From: Pseudomonas arsenicoxydans
Lineage (GTDB): Bacteria > Pseudomonadota > Gammaproteobacteria > Pseudomonadales > Pseudomonadaceae
Direction: 5' to 3'
DNA: 64,000 nucleotides
NCBI RefSeq assembly: GCF_006438915.1
Contig: NZ_RCZE01000019.1
Location: forward strand, 1 to 64,000
Shown: one piece after another, positions 53,065 through 62,100 of the stretch
Position numbering within the stretch: position 1 is the first letter of the stretch
How the letters are laid out: every line of letters begins with the position of its first letter
Notes under the pieces: model-generated
What the model was told of the DNA's origin: nothing
The model's database searches: none
Seen by the model: the letters and a program-made list of their open reading frames with translations, nothing else
Translations under genes and position numbers: made by a program

Positions 53065-54747
53065 TTACTCGGGCAGGGCGATCGGACCGATCTCGTTGAA
53101 CACATCACCTGGACCCGGGTTCTCGGCGTGAGTTTCACCGCCGAAGTGTTTCATGATGCCCCACACCGCGTTGAGCGAGGTCTGCACCGCGCCTTCAACC
53201 CATGCTGGCGTCCACGATACGTCGTCGCCGGCGATGAAAATCCCGCGTTGCTCGGCCGGCATGTCGTCCTGCATGAAGTGCGCATACATGCGCTGGTTGT
53301 AGCGGTAGTGGCCGGGCAGGGCGCCTTTGAAAGCACCGAGGAAATGCGGGTCGGCTTCCCACGACACGGTGATCGGATCACCGATGATGCGCGCGGCGAT
53401 GTCGACTTTCGGGTAGATCTTTTTCAACGCGTCCAATGCCAGCTTCACGCGTTTTTCCACTGGGTGCGGGAGCATCTTCAGCGCGTCGCTCATCCACGAG
53501 TACGACAGGCAAATCACGCCGGGCTTGTCGTCGCCGTTATCGAACAGATAAGTGCCACGGGTCAGGCGGTCGGTGAGGGTCATGCTCATCAGGTCGCGGC
53601 CGGTTTCCGGGTCCTTGTCCTTCCAGAACGGGCGGTCGACCATCACGAAAGTCTTCGACGACTGCATGTAGCGGGTGCGGTCGAGGGCCATCCACATCTT
53701 TTGCGAGAACAGGGTTTCATCGCATTCGATCTGGGTGGTCAGCAGCCAGCTCTGGCACGTGGTCAGTACAGCGGCGTATTCGCGGGTGTCGCCGTTGTTG
53801 TCGGTGACCGCAAAACGGCCTTCAGCGGCGTGGGCGATTTTTTTAACCCCGGAGCGCGGCGCGCCTCGGTGCAAAGACTTGAGACTGGTGCCTTCGGGCC
53901 AGTGCACGCAGCGTTCTGGCACATGGCGCCAAATGCCTTGCGGGACTTGTTCGACGCCGCCGACGACCAGGTGCTGGTGATCATCGCAGTTGGTCATCAC
54001 CACCCGGAAAATTTCCAGCATCGAGTTCGGGAAGTCAGAGTCCCAGCCGCCGGTGCCGAAGCCAACCTGACCGAACACTTCGCGGTGATGGAACGACAGT
54101 TTGGCGAAGGCTTTTGAGGTCGCGACGAAGTCGTAGAAGGTGCGGTCGTCCCACAGCGGAACCAGGGTGTTCCACAATTCTTTGAGGCGCGGCACGTCAC
54201 GGTCACGGATCGCTTGCTGGATATCGGCGAACTGTGAACCGGCTTCCAGTGCATCTGCCCAGGCGTCAGCCACTTCCTGGAACAGTGCAGGAAGATCCGC
54301 CAGTTTCTGTGCGTAATGGGTTTTGCCTTCGATGTCGATCACCGTGCTGCCCGACGCGGGCGTCAGCGGGTTCGGAAAAGGCTTGGTCTGCAGGCCGAGT
54401 TTGTCGACGTAGTGATAGAACGCGGTAGACGATACCGGGAAGCGCATCCCGCCCAATTCGGCGACGATTCCATCGGTCCCGTTGAACGCCTGGGAGCGCA
54501 GGCGACCGCCCATCTTCGAGGCTTCGTATACGACGGGTTTCAAGCCTAGTTTCATCAGCTCATAAGCCGCCACCAAGCCTGCGATGCCAGCGCCGACAAT
54601 CGCCACCTCGGCACCGTGGTTGTGCGCAGGAATGCTGCCCAGGCCAGCCGGGTGTTCGATCCAGTCGTCGAAGGCGAAAGGAAAGTCCGGGCCGAAAATG
54701 GTGACTGGTTTCTTACCGTCTGCAGGATGGCGATTGTTCTTGTTCAT
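53065..54747 (-). CDS. davB: L-lysine 2-monooxygenase
   Basis: 560 residues, the usual DavB length. FAD-binding VAIVGAGIAGLVAAYELMKLG near residue 48, the GGRLRSQAF amine-oxidase motif and a C-terminal FAD contact IFIAGDDVSWTPAWVEGAVQ. It oxidatively decarboxylates lysine to 5-aminopentanamide, the substrate of DavA encoded next. Amino-acid oxidase relatives (tryptophan monooxygenase) are possible but the davA neighbour settles it. Confidence 0.9.
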   Translation of the reverse strand: MNKNNRHPADGKKPVTIFGPDFPFAFDDWIEHPAGLGSIPAHNHGAEVAIVGAGIAGLVAAYELMKLGLKPVVYEASKMGGRLRSQAFNGTDGIVAELGGMRFPVSSTAFYHYVDKLGLQTKPFPNPLTPASGSTVIDIEGKTHYAQKLADLPALFQEVADAWADALEAGSQFADIQQAIRDRDVPRLKELWNTLVPLWDDRTFYDFVATSKAFAKLSFHHREVFGQVGFGTGGWDSDFPNSMLEIFRVVMTNCDDHQHLVVGGVEQVPQGIWRHVPERCVHWPEGTSLKSLHRGAPRSGVKKIAHAAEGRFAVTDNNGDTREYAAVLTTCQSWLLTTQIECDETLFSQKMWMALDRTRYMQSSKTFVMVDRPFWKDKDPETGRDLMSMTLTDRLTRGTYLFDNGDDKPGVICLSYSWMSDALKMLPHPVEKRVKLALDALKKIYPKVDIAARIIGDPITVSWEADPHFLGAFKGALPGHYRYNQRMYAHFMQDDMPAEQRGIFIAGDDVSWTPAWVEGAVQTSLNAVWGIMKHFGGETHAENPGPGDVFNEIGPIALPE

Positions 54748-54916
54748 GGCTGACCTTGCTGGCGACCCGACGCGGGATGCGCGTCTGAGTATAGGAAAAG
54801 ATGGCAGCCATTCTAGTGAGCGTAGAACACGTTAATAAGACGCAATGTGTCGTCGTTTTGCTAATAAACCAATCATTATGACGACAGAGAATTTCAATCT
54901 GACGAAACCCGATCCC

Positions 54917-54940
54917 TGTAGGAGTGAGCCTGCTCGCGAT
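54917..54940 (+). repeat. Solitary REP-like copy, tgtaggagtgagcctgctcg class
   Basis: A single copy without a partner lies between davB and the Lrp-type gene. Confidence 0.75.
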
Positions 54941-54978
54941 GAGGCCCTATCAGCCACCCATTAACTCGAGCCTGGCAC

Positions 54979-55440
54979 CTAAACCGGCTGCCCACGATCA
55001 ATCTTGCTACTCAAAATAATAGAGGTCGTCGTCTTCTCCACCCCATCCACACTGCCGATCTGATCCAGCAACTGATCCAGCTGCTCTGGCGAGTCAGTCC
55101 GCAGCCACGCCACATAATCAAATTCACCACTCACTGCGCACAACTGTTGAACTTGCGCCATCGCACTAAGCCGGCGCAGCACTTCCTTGCCCGAGCGCGG
55201 TTGTACGGTAATCCCGACGTACGCCTGCAAGCCGCCATCCACCACACGCTGACCGAGGCGCACACCGTAACCGGTGATGACCCGGGCCTTTTCCAGGCGC
55301 GCCAGACGCGAGGTGACGGTCGTGCGAGCGATGCCCAATTGGCGGGCCAGCATGGCCACGCTCTCGCGGGCGTTGATCTGCAGGGCGGCGATCAACTGGC
55401 GGTCGATCTCGTCAAGAACCGGTGGGCGTGTATCAGGCAA
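54979..55440 (-). CDS. Lrp/AsnC-family transcriptional regulator
   Basis: 153 residues. N-terminal HTH (about 8-60: LDEIDRQLIAALQINARESVAMLARQLGIARTTVTSRLARLEKA) and an AsnC ligand domain (about 70-148: AYVGITVQPRSGKEVL...GEFDYVAWLRTDS). It lies upstream of davBA on the same strand, so control of lysine catabolism is a reasonable inference; the divergent quinoprotein gene is the other candidate. Confidence 0.9.
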   Translation of the reverse strand: MPDTRPPVLDEIDRQLIAALQINARESVAMLARQLGIARTTVTSRLARLEKARVITGYGVRLGQRVVDGGLQAYVGITVQPRSGKEVLRRLSAMAQVQQLCAVSGEFDYVAWLRTDSPEQLDQLLDQIGSVDGVEKTTTSIILSSKIDRGQPV

Positions 55441-55623
55441 GGGGCGTCTCCAGTGGCGTGGAACAATGGCTGAGCATGTTACAGGCTCGTTTGACAGGAC
55501 GCTTGTGGGCGATATTCGAACGGGTATTTGTACCGTTCAGAACATTTGCAATTGCGACAAATTGCCATAAGTAACTAGGTAGTACATCATTCCGCGCTTG
55601 TCACAAATGGGAAAACTTCCGAC

Positions 55624-57978
55624 ATGAATAATTCTGGGGCTGCCGTCGGCGGCAAATGGCTGGTGCGCGGTCTGGGTGTTTTGATTGCCTTGATCGGGCT
55701 CGGCCTCGCAGGTGGCGGCGGCTATCTGATTGCGCTGGGCGGCAGCGCTTACTTCTTGCTGATGGGCCTGGCGATGTTGGTATCCGGCCTGATGATTGCC
55801 CGTTGCAAGCCGCAAGGCGCGTGGCTGTATGGTCTGGCGTTGTTCCTGACTGCGATGTGGGCAGTATGGGATGCCGGTTTCGACTACTGGCCGCTGGTGT
55901 CGCGAGTGTTGACGTTCGCCGTGATCGGTCTGGTCGTTGCGTTGATGTATCCGACACTGGTGCGTGCTTCAGGCGCGACGGTGGGCCGCGGTGCATATGG
56001 CCTGGCCGGTATCCTGGGTGTCGGCGTCGTCGCAACGATGGCCTACATGTTTGTGCCGACGCATGTGGTCAAGGCCTCCATCGAACCGGCGGTAACGCCG
56101 GTGACGCCGGGCACTGAGCAGAAAGACTGGGCGCATTGGGGCAACACCACGGCCGGCAATCGCTTTGCCGCGCTGGACCAGATCAACAAAGGCAACATCG
56201 ACAAGCTGCAAGTCGCGTGGACCTTCCACACAGGCGACGTCCCGCAAAGTACCGGTGCCGGCGCTGAAGACCAGAACACCCCGCTGCAAATCGGCGACAC
56301 GGTCTACACCTGCACCGCCTATGGCAAAGTCTTCGCCCTGGATGCCGACACCGGCGCCCAGCGCTGGAAGTTCGACCCGCAAGGCACTGCGCCGAACTGG
56401 CAGCGCTGCCGTGGCTTGGGTTACTCCGAAACTCTGCCGTCCTCGGATACCCAGCCCACTGCCTGTACGAAGCGTCTGTTTCTGCCGACCGGCGATGCCC
56501 GCCTGATCGCCATCAATGCCGACACGGGCAAACCCTGCGAAGAGTTTGGCGATAAAGGCACTGTCGACCTGAAGACCGACATGGGCGAAGTGAAACCGGG
56601 CTATTACCAACAAACCTCGACCCCGTTGGTCGCCGGTAATGTGGTGATCGTCGGCGGCCGCGTGGCTGATAACTACTCCACCGGCGAGCCGCCAGGTGTG
56701 GTCCGCGCCTATGACGTGCGCAGTGGCGAACTGGTGTGGGCTTGGGATCCGGGCAATCCGAACACGACCAAACGCCCACCTGCCGGGGAGACCTATACCC
56801 GTGGCACGCCGAACGTTTGGTCGGCCATGTCCTACGACGCCAAGCTCGGTCTGGTGTACCTGCCAACCGGCAACGCCACCCCGGACTTCTTTGGTGGCCA
56901 GCGCACGGCATTTGATGACAAATGGAATTCGTCCGTCGTCGCTATCGACGTGAAGACCGGTCAGGTGCGCTGGCACTTCCAGACCACTCACCACGACCTC
57001 TGGGACTTCGACCTGCCCGCCCAACCGCTGCTGTACGACGTGCCGGACGACAAGGGCGGCCTGCAGCCAGCCTTGGCGCAAGTGACCAAGCAGGGCGAGA
57101 TCTTCCTGCTCAACCGCGAAACCGGCGTACCGATCGCCCGCGTCGAAGAGCGTCCGGTGCCACAAGGCAATGTCCCCGGCGAACGTTATTCGCCGACCCA
57201 GCCGTTCTCGGTGGACATGCCGTCAATCGGCAACAAGACATTGACCGAGTCCGACATGTGGGGCGCCACGCCGTTCGATCAACTGATGTGCCGCATCCAG
57301 TTCAAAGGCATGCGCCACGAAGGCGTCTACACGCCACCAGGTCTTGATCGCGCGTTGCAGTTCCCCGGCTCGTTGGGTGGCATGAACTGGGGCAGTGTTT
57401 CGGTGGACCCGAACACGAATTACATGTTCGTCAACGACATGCGCCTCGGCCTCGCCAACTACATGATCCCGCGCAACAAGATCGCCGCCGGGGCCAGTGG
57501 TATTGAAATGGGTGTTGTGCCACAGGAAGGCACGCCGTTCGGTGCGATGCGCGAACGCTTCCTCTCGGCGGCCGGCATTCCATGTCAAAAACCACCGTTT
57601 GGCACCATGTCCGCCATCGACCTCAAGACCCACAAATTGATGTGGCAGGTTCCGGTTGGCACTGTGCAAGACACCGGCCCGTTGGGTATTCGCATGCACT
57701 TGCAGATCCCGATCGGTATGCCAACGCTGGGGGCTTCGCTGGCGACCCAGTCGGGGCTGTTGTTCTTCGCCGGGACACAGGATTTTTATCTGCGTGCGTT
57801 CGATACCGGCAATGGCAATGAGATCTGGAAGGCGCGTTTGCCGGTGGGTAGCCAGTCAGGGCCGATGACGTACGTTTCGCCCAAGACTGGCAAGCAGTAC
57901 ATCTTGCTGACGGTAGGTGGTGCGCGTCAGTCGACGGATCGTGGGGATTATGTGATTGCGTATGCGTTGCCCAAGTAG
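55624..57978 (+). CDS. Membrane-bound PQQ dehydrogenase, glucose/quinate/shikimate family
   Basis: 784 residues. Five N-terminal membrane helices (about 12-142) carry the ubiquinone-linked anchor, followed by a periplasmic eight-bladed propeller beginning about WAHWGNTTAGNRFAALDQI. PQQ-family features: QNTPLQIGDTVYTC, TPLVAGNVVIVGGRV and the W-motif HHDLWDFDLPAQP. The C-terminal blocks FPGSLGGMNWGS, NDMRLGL and GGARQSTDRGDYVIAYAL look closer to quinate/shikimate dehydrogenase (QuiA) than to E. coli Gcd as I remember them, so substrate is left open. Its cofactor is made by the pqq genes 6 kb away. Confidence 0.88.
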   Translation: MNNSGAAVGGKWLVRGLGVLIALIGLGLAGGGGYLIALGGSAYFLLMGLAMLVSGLMIARCKPQGAWLYGLALFLTAMWAVWDAGFDYWPLVSRVLTFAVIGLVVALMYPTLVRASGATVGRGAYGLAGILGVGVVATMAYMFVPTHVVKASIEPAVTPVTPGTEQKDWAHWGNTTAGNRFAALDQINKGNIDKLQVAWTFHTGDVPQSTGAGAEDQNTPLQIGDTVYTCTAYGKVFALDADTGAQRWKFDPQGTAPNWQRCRGLGYSETLPSSDTQPTACTKRLFLPTGDARLIAINADTGKPCEEFGDKGTVDLKTDMGEVKPGYYQQTSTPLVAGNVVIVGGRVADNYSTGEPPGVVRAYDVRSGELVWAWDPGNPNTTKRPPAGETYTRGTPNVWSAMSYDAKLGLVYLPTGNATPDFFGGQRTAFDDKWNSSVVAIDVKTGQVRWHFQTTHHDLWDFDLPAQPLLYDVPDDKGGLQPALAQVTKQGEIFLLNRETGVPIARVEERPVPQGNVPGERYSPTQPFSVDMPSIGNKTLTESDMWGATPFDQLMCRIQFKGMRHEGVYTPPGLDRALQFPGSLGGMNWGSVSVDPNTNYMFVNDMRLGLANYMIPRNKIAAGASGIEMGVVPQEGTPFGAMRERFLSAAGIPCQKPPFGTMSAIDLKTHKLMWQVPVGTVQDTGPLGIRMHLQIPIGMPTLGASLATQSGLLFFAGTQDFYLRAFDTGNGNEIWKARLPVGSQSGPMTYVSPKTGKQYILLTVGGARQSTDRGDYVIAYALPK

Positions 57979-58020
57979 GGGGTGAATCGCAAGTACGACA
58001 AAGCTGTGCCATTCGCACAC

Positions 58021-58050
58021 AAAAAGCCCGGCATTTTCGCCGGGCTTTAT
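58021..58050. terminator. Bidirectional terminator after the PQQ dehydrogenase gene
   Basis: aaagcccggc/gccgggcttt stem with a six-base loop, A-run before it. Confidence 0.85.
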
Positions 58051-58064
58051 CGCAGCATTCATAT

Positions 58065-58505
58065 TCAAGCGCATGCATTACCTTGGTTATGCCATCCGCC
58101 TTCAAACTCCAAATTCAGTTTGTAGAGGTCGTGGTCCAATTTGTTGATGGTATTGATAGCTGCCATCAAATCCGCTTCGCCAGTTTTGGCTTCGAGATAA
58201 AGGCCCCTCAAGTAGCGGTCGTTCACCATTGGGATTTTGTCGGTCTTTTCCCAGATTGCTACAGCCTGGCTCGTCAAACCAACGATCTCAGCGAGACTTT
58301 CTTGAGACAGCCCAAGCTCTTTCCTGAGAAATCGGAACTCAGCCCCTGTCAACACAGATGTCTTCTCGGCGATGGCCTTGCCGATAACGTCATGTAAGCC
58401 TTTCACATCGGTGATGGCGACGGACTCGCCATACGCGGTCTCTTTCACCACGAAGCCATTGCTAAGCCATACATTTGGCAGGCCGCTCTCTACGTAGTGG
58501 TACAT
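58065..58505 (-). CDS. HTH protein paired with a DUF4258 protein (antitoxin-like)
   Basis: 146 residues from ATG 58505, which has SD AAGGGG 8 bases upstream; a GTG nine bases earlier overlaps the upstream stop but sits directly on the SD. The N-terminal domain (MYHYVESGLPNVWLSNGFVV) is followed by an XRE helix-turn-helix (LTGAEFRFLRKELGLSQESLAEIVGLTSQAVAIWEK). The order and overlap with the DUF4258 gene are those of MqsRA-like pairs in which the toxin-like gene comes first. The base composition is lower in GC than neighbours. Confidence 0.8.
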   Translation of the reverse strand: MYHYVESGLPNVWLSNGFVVKETAYGESVAITDVKGLHDVIGKAIAEKTSVLTGAEFRFLRKELGLSQESLAEIVGLTSQAVAIWEKTDKIPMVNDRYLRGLYLEAKTGEADLMAAINTINKLDHDLYKLNLEFEGGWHNQGNACA

Positions 58506-58510
58506 AAAAT

Positions 58511-58834
58511 TCACCCCTTTTTTTGTATCGTGGTCACTATGACGAGAAATGTCCCGTCGTCATCAACGTCGATTGCGCCGACGACCTGGAGAGGTGACCC
58601 AGCTCTAAACCAGGAAATAGTAAACCTCCAATCACCCCCTGGTTGCTGAAACGGCCCTTCAGTGATCTGCCCCTTGCCCAGACAATCCATCACATCCGGC
58701 ATGCTCACACCTCGCTCAATCATCCTTGCCTTGGCATGCGGAGAGTAGAAGATGCGTTCCGATACCTCCGAAAGCCCACGTATTATTTCGAGAGCTTTCT
58801 TTTTTGGCAGTGGAAAAGGCAGTAGGAGGCTCAT
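58511..58834 (-). CDS. DUF4258 protein (toxin-like)
   Basis: 107 residues. The core FYSPHAKARMIERGVSMPDVMDCL...GDWRFTISWFRAGSPLQVVGAID has the H-A-x-x-R-M-x-E-R-G motif of DUF4258, a small alpha/beta fold near RelE/BrnT nucleases. With the overlapping HTH partner it looks like a toxin-antitoxin module, but toxicity is not established for this pair. AT-rich promoter DNA (tatagtatttatagg) precedes it. Confidence 0.75.
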   Translation of the reverse strand: MSLLLPFPLPKKKALEIIRGLSEVSERIFYSPHAKARMIERGVSMPDVMDCLGKGQITEGPFQQPGGDWRFTISWFRAGSPLQVVGAIDVDDDGTFLVIVTTIQKKG

Positions 58835-58997
58835 TAGTTTTCTATAGTATTTATAGGTTGAGTCATCCTAAAGTTCAAGGCTAGCTTGTCAAATTCAATT
58901 GTATGTCTAGGAATGACGCCACTGAGGTGGCAAGCCCACGCCGACACTAAGCTGCCTTTTGAAGAAAAAAGCTTGGGGAGCCTGAACGCCGGACACG

Positions 58998-59026
58998 AAA
59001 AAGCCGCGCAATGCGCGGCTTTTTTG
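58998..59026. terminator. Terminator downstream of the CAU tRNA
   Basis: aaaagccgcgc/gcgcggctttttt stem with a three-base loop, A- and T-runs on both sides; immediately after the tRNA 3' end. Confidence 0.9.
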
Positions 59027-59028
59027 TT

Positions 59029-59105
59029 TGGTGGGCCCACACGGACTTGAACCGTGGACCAAAGGATTATGAGTCCTCTGCTCTAACCAACTGAGCTATA
59101 GGCCC
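59029..59105 (-). tRNA. tRNA with CAU anticodon (probably tRNA-Ile2)
   Basis: 77 bases including encoded CCA. 5' GGGCCTA pairs with TGGGCCC (one G-T), D-arm AGCTCAGTTGGTTAGAGC, anticodon loop CTCATAA, and T-arm with GGTTCAAGTCC. The anticodon CAU is shared by Met and by Ile2 (read as lysidine). GGACTCATAATCC...TTGGTC and GGTTCAAGTCC are closer to E. coli ileX than to elongator Met as remembered, so Ile2 is favoured; annotation pipelines often write Met here. Confidence 0.9.
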
Positions 59106-59120
59106 TCAGTAGGCCGCGGA

Positions 59121-62100
59121 TTATAGCGACGGTTTCTCGGCTGTGCTATCCGAAAAATCCGATACGGCTATACGAAGAAACGTCGCGGCGAATTCGTCGG
59201 CGGGAAGAGGCGGGCTCACGATGTAACCCTGGATCTGTTCGCAGCCTTCGGCGGCGAGGAATTCCTGTTGCGCCAGGGTCTCCACACCCTCGGCGATGAC
59301 GGTGAATTGCATGCTGCGGCCCAGGGCGATGATCGCGCGAACGATGGCGGCATCATGCGGATCGTCAGGCAGGCCGCGGACGAACGACTGATCGATCTTG
59401 AGAATGTCCAGTGGCAGGCGCTTGAGATAGCTCAATGACGAGTAGCCAGTACCAAAGTCATCGATGGCTAACTGCACGCCCAGTTGTTTGAGCTGGTGCA
59501 GCACCGCCAGCGCTTCTTCGGCCTGGCTCATGATGAAGTTTTCGGTAATCTCCAGTTGCAAAAATCCGGGCTGGAGATGGCTGTCCTTGAGCAATTGTTC
59601 GATTCGCCCCAACAGATTGGGTTGACGCAATTGGGCGCCAGCGAGGTTGACCGATAGCGGGCCGAGGCATTCATACACCTGATTCCACTCGTTCATTTGC
59701 CGGCAGGCGGTTTCAAGGACCCAGTCGCCGATTTGCAGAATCATGCCGTTTTCTTCGGCCAGGGGAATGAAGTGTTCTGGCGGCACCATGCCAAAGGTCG
59801 GGTGATGCCAACGAATCAGTGCCTCGGCGCCGACCAGTCGATGGTCGTCGAGGCTGATTTTTGGCTGGTAGTGCAGGAACAGTTCGTTGCGCTCGATGGC
59901 GCGGCGCAATTCGTGTTCCAGCGCCACGCGCTCGCTGGCCTGGGCGGTGAGGTCGCGGGTGTAGCTTTCGACCCGGTTGCGCCCCTTCGCCTTGGAACGG
60001 TACATCGCGGCATCGGCGTTCTTGACCAGCGTGGCGACGTCGCAGCCGTCCTTGGGGTACAGGCTGGTGCCGATACTGGCGCTGATGAAAAACTCGTGTT
60101 CACCGGCCTGGAACGGCGCCCCGAAGCAGTTGAGCAGTTTGGTCGCGATATTGTCGGCATCGCTGTTCTGTTGCAGGCCCGGCAGCAGGATGATGAATTC
60201 GTCACCGCCCAGGCGCGCAACGGTATCGATGTCGCGTAGCTGCTCCTTGAGGCGCACCGCGATGCCTTTGAGCAGCAGGTCGCCGACCGGGTGGCCGAGG
60301 CTGTCGTTGATGTGTTTGAAGCGGTCCAGGTCGAGGAACAGCACGGCGCCTTGGCCACCATTTTCCTGTTGGGTGTTGAGCGCGGTCTGCAGTCGACTCT
60401 CGAACAGTGTGCGGTTTGGCAAGCCGGTCAGCGGGTCGTGGTGCGCCTGGTAGTCGAGTTTGGCCTGAGCGTGTTTGAGGCTGGAAATGTCGGCGAACAC
60501 CGCCACAAAGTGGGTGATGAACTTGTCCCGGTTACGCACGGCGCTGATGGTCAGCCAGCTCGGGTAGAGTTCGCCATTTTTGCGGCGGTTGGAGATTTCG
60601 CCTTGCCAATGACCTTCTGCAGTCAACTGGTGCCACATCGCCGCATAAAACGCGCTGTCATGAAGGCCAGAGGCAAGCAGGCGAGGGGTGTGGCCCAGTG
60701 CTTCGCTCTCGCTGTAGCCGGTAATCTCGGTAAACGCGCGGTTGACCGCGCTGATGTGCTGCTGGGTGTCGGTGATCAGCACGCCTTCGGCCGTGCTTTC
60801 GAACACGGTGGCGGCCTGTTGCAGCTTTTCCTGCATCAGGTGCCGCTCGGTGATGTCCCGGGCGATGGTCAACATGCAGTCGTCATCACCGATAGGTAAT
60901 GGGCGGCTCGACACCTCGCAGAGGCGAATCTGCCCGTCGCTGCGGCGGATGTGGCAACTGAAGTCGCGGACGAAACCATCCCGGTGCAGCAGGTCAAGCA
61001 TCTGTTTGCGTTCGTTGAGGTTGACCCATATCCCCAGGTCCAGGGACGATCGATCAACGGACATCGCGCTGTTGAAGCCGGTAATGCGGCTGAAACCTTC
61101 ATTGACCTCCAGCAGCAATCCGTCGCTCTGGCGCGACAGCAACAAACCGTCCGGGGACGCGTGGAAGGCCTTGGCGAATTTCTCTTCGGACGTTTGCAGT
61201 TGTTGCTGGGTTTCTTTGAGCTGGCTGATATCACGCACCACCACCACCAAGGCAGGTGTTGTGTTCAAATCAAAAGGCTCGGCGGAAATCAGGCCGGTGA
61301 ACACGTGGCCGTTACTGCGGCGAAAAGGCATCTCCAGGTTGCGGATGCTGCCAGCCTGCAATCGCTGCAACAGACCCGGCCCGACGCCGGGGATGCCCCA
61401 GATGTTGAGGTCGGTGGCGGTCTGGCCGATGACGTCTTCAGCCCTGAGGCCGATTTGCTCTTCGAAGGCTTTGTTCACCTCCAGTAGGCAACCGTCGGAC
61501 AGTCGCGCGATCACCAGAATGTCCGGGCATTGCTGGAAGACCGAAGCAAATTTTTGCTCGGACAGACTCAACGCTTCTTCAGTGCGTTTGGCATCACTGA
61601 TATCGATCATCAGCCCGCGCATGATCGGTTCATGACCGTGCTCGATCAGGCTGACTATATCGCGCACCCACAGGCAGCGACCGTCGGCGGTGATAACCCT
61701 GTAATCGACGCTGTGATCGCGCCCGGCCAGCACTTCGTGATCACAAAAAGACTGTGCCCGGGTCAGGTCTGCGGGGTGGATGATGTTGCGCCAGAAGCCT
61801 GGAATCAGCCAATGAGACAGGGGATAACCGAGGAGGTCTTCGGCATGGGGTGAGACGTAGCTGTAGGTGAAATCGCTGATCCGTGCTTCCCAGGCGATGG
61901 CCGACAAACTTTCGACGAGCCCGCGATAGTGGTACTCGCTGCTGCGCAGTTCCTGCTCCAGGTCGACCCGGCGCGCAATTTCAGAGCTCAGGCGTCGGTT
62001 GATCCGGATCACCACGGCCAACATGACCGTCAGAAACAGCAACCCCGGCAAGCCGTAGACCAGCAAGTCCGACCAGAAGGTGCGATGTTCCAGGACATTG

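Noticed and set aside
275..54940. Repeated palindromes considered as a CRISPR array
   Set aside because: Repeats are dispersed between genes in inverted pairs, with no regular spacers and no cas genes.
55624..57978. Firm naming of the PQQ dehydrogenase as glucose dehydrogenase (gcd)
   Set aside because: C-terminal blocks resemble the quinate/shikimate branch as much or more; substrate cannot be settled by eye.
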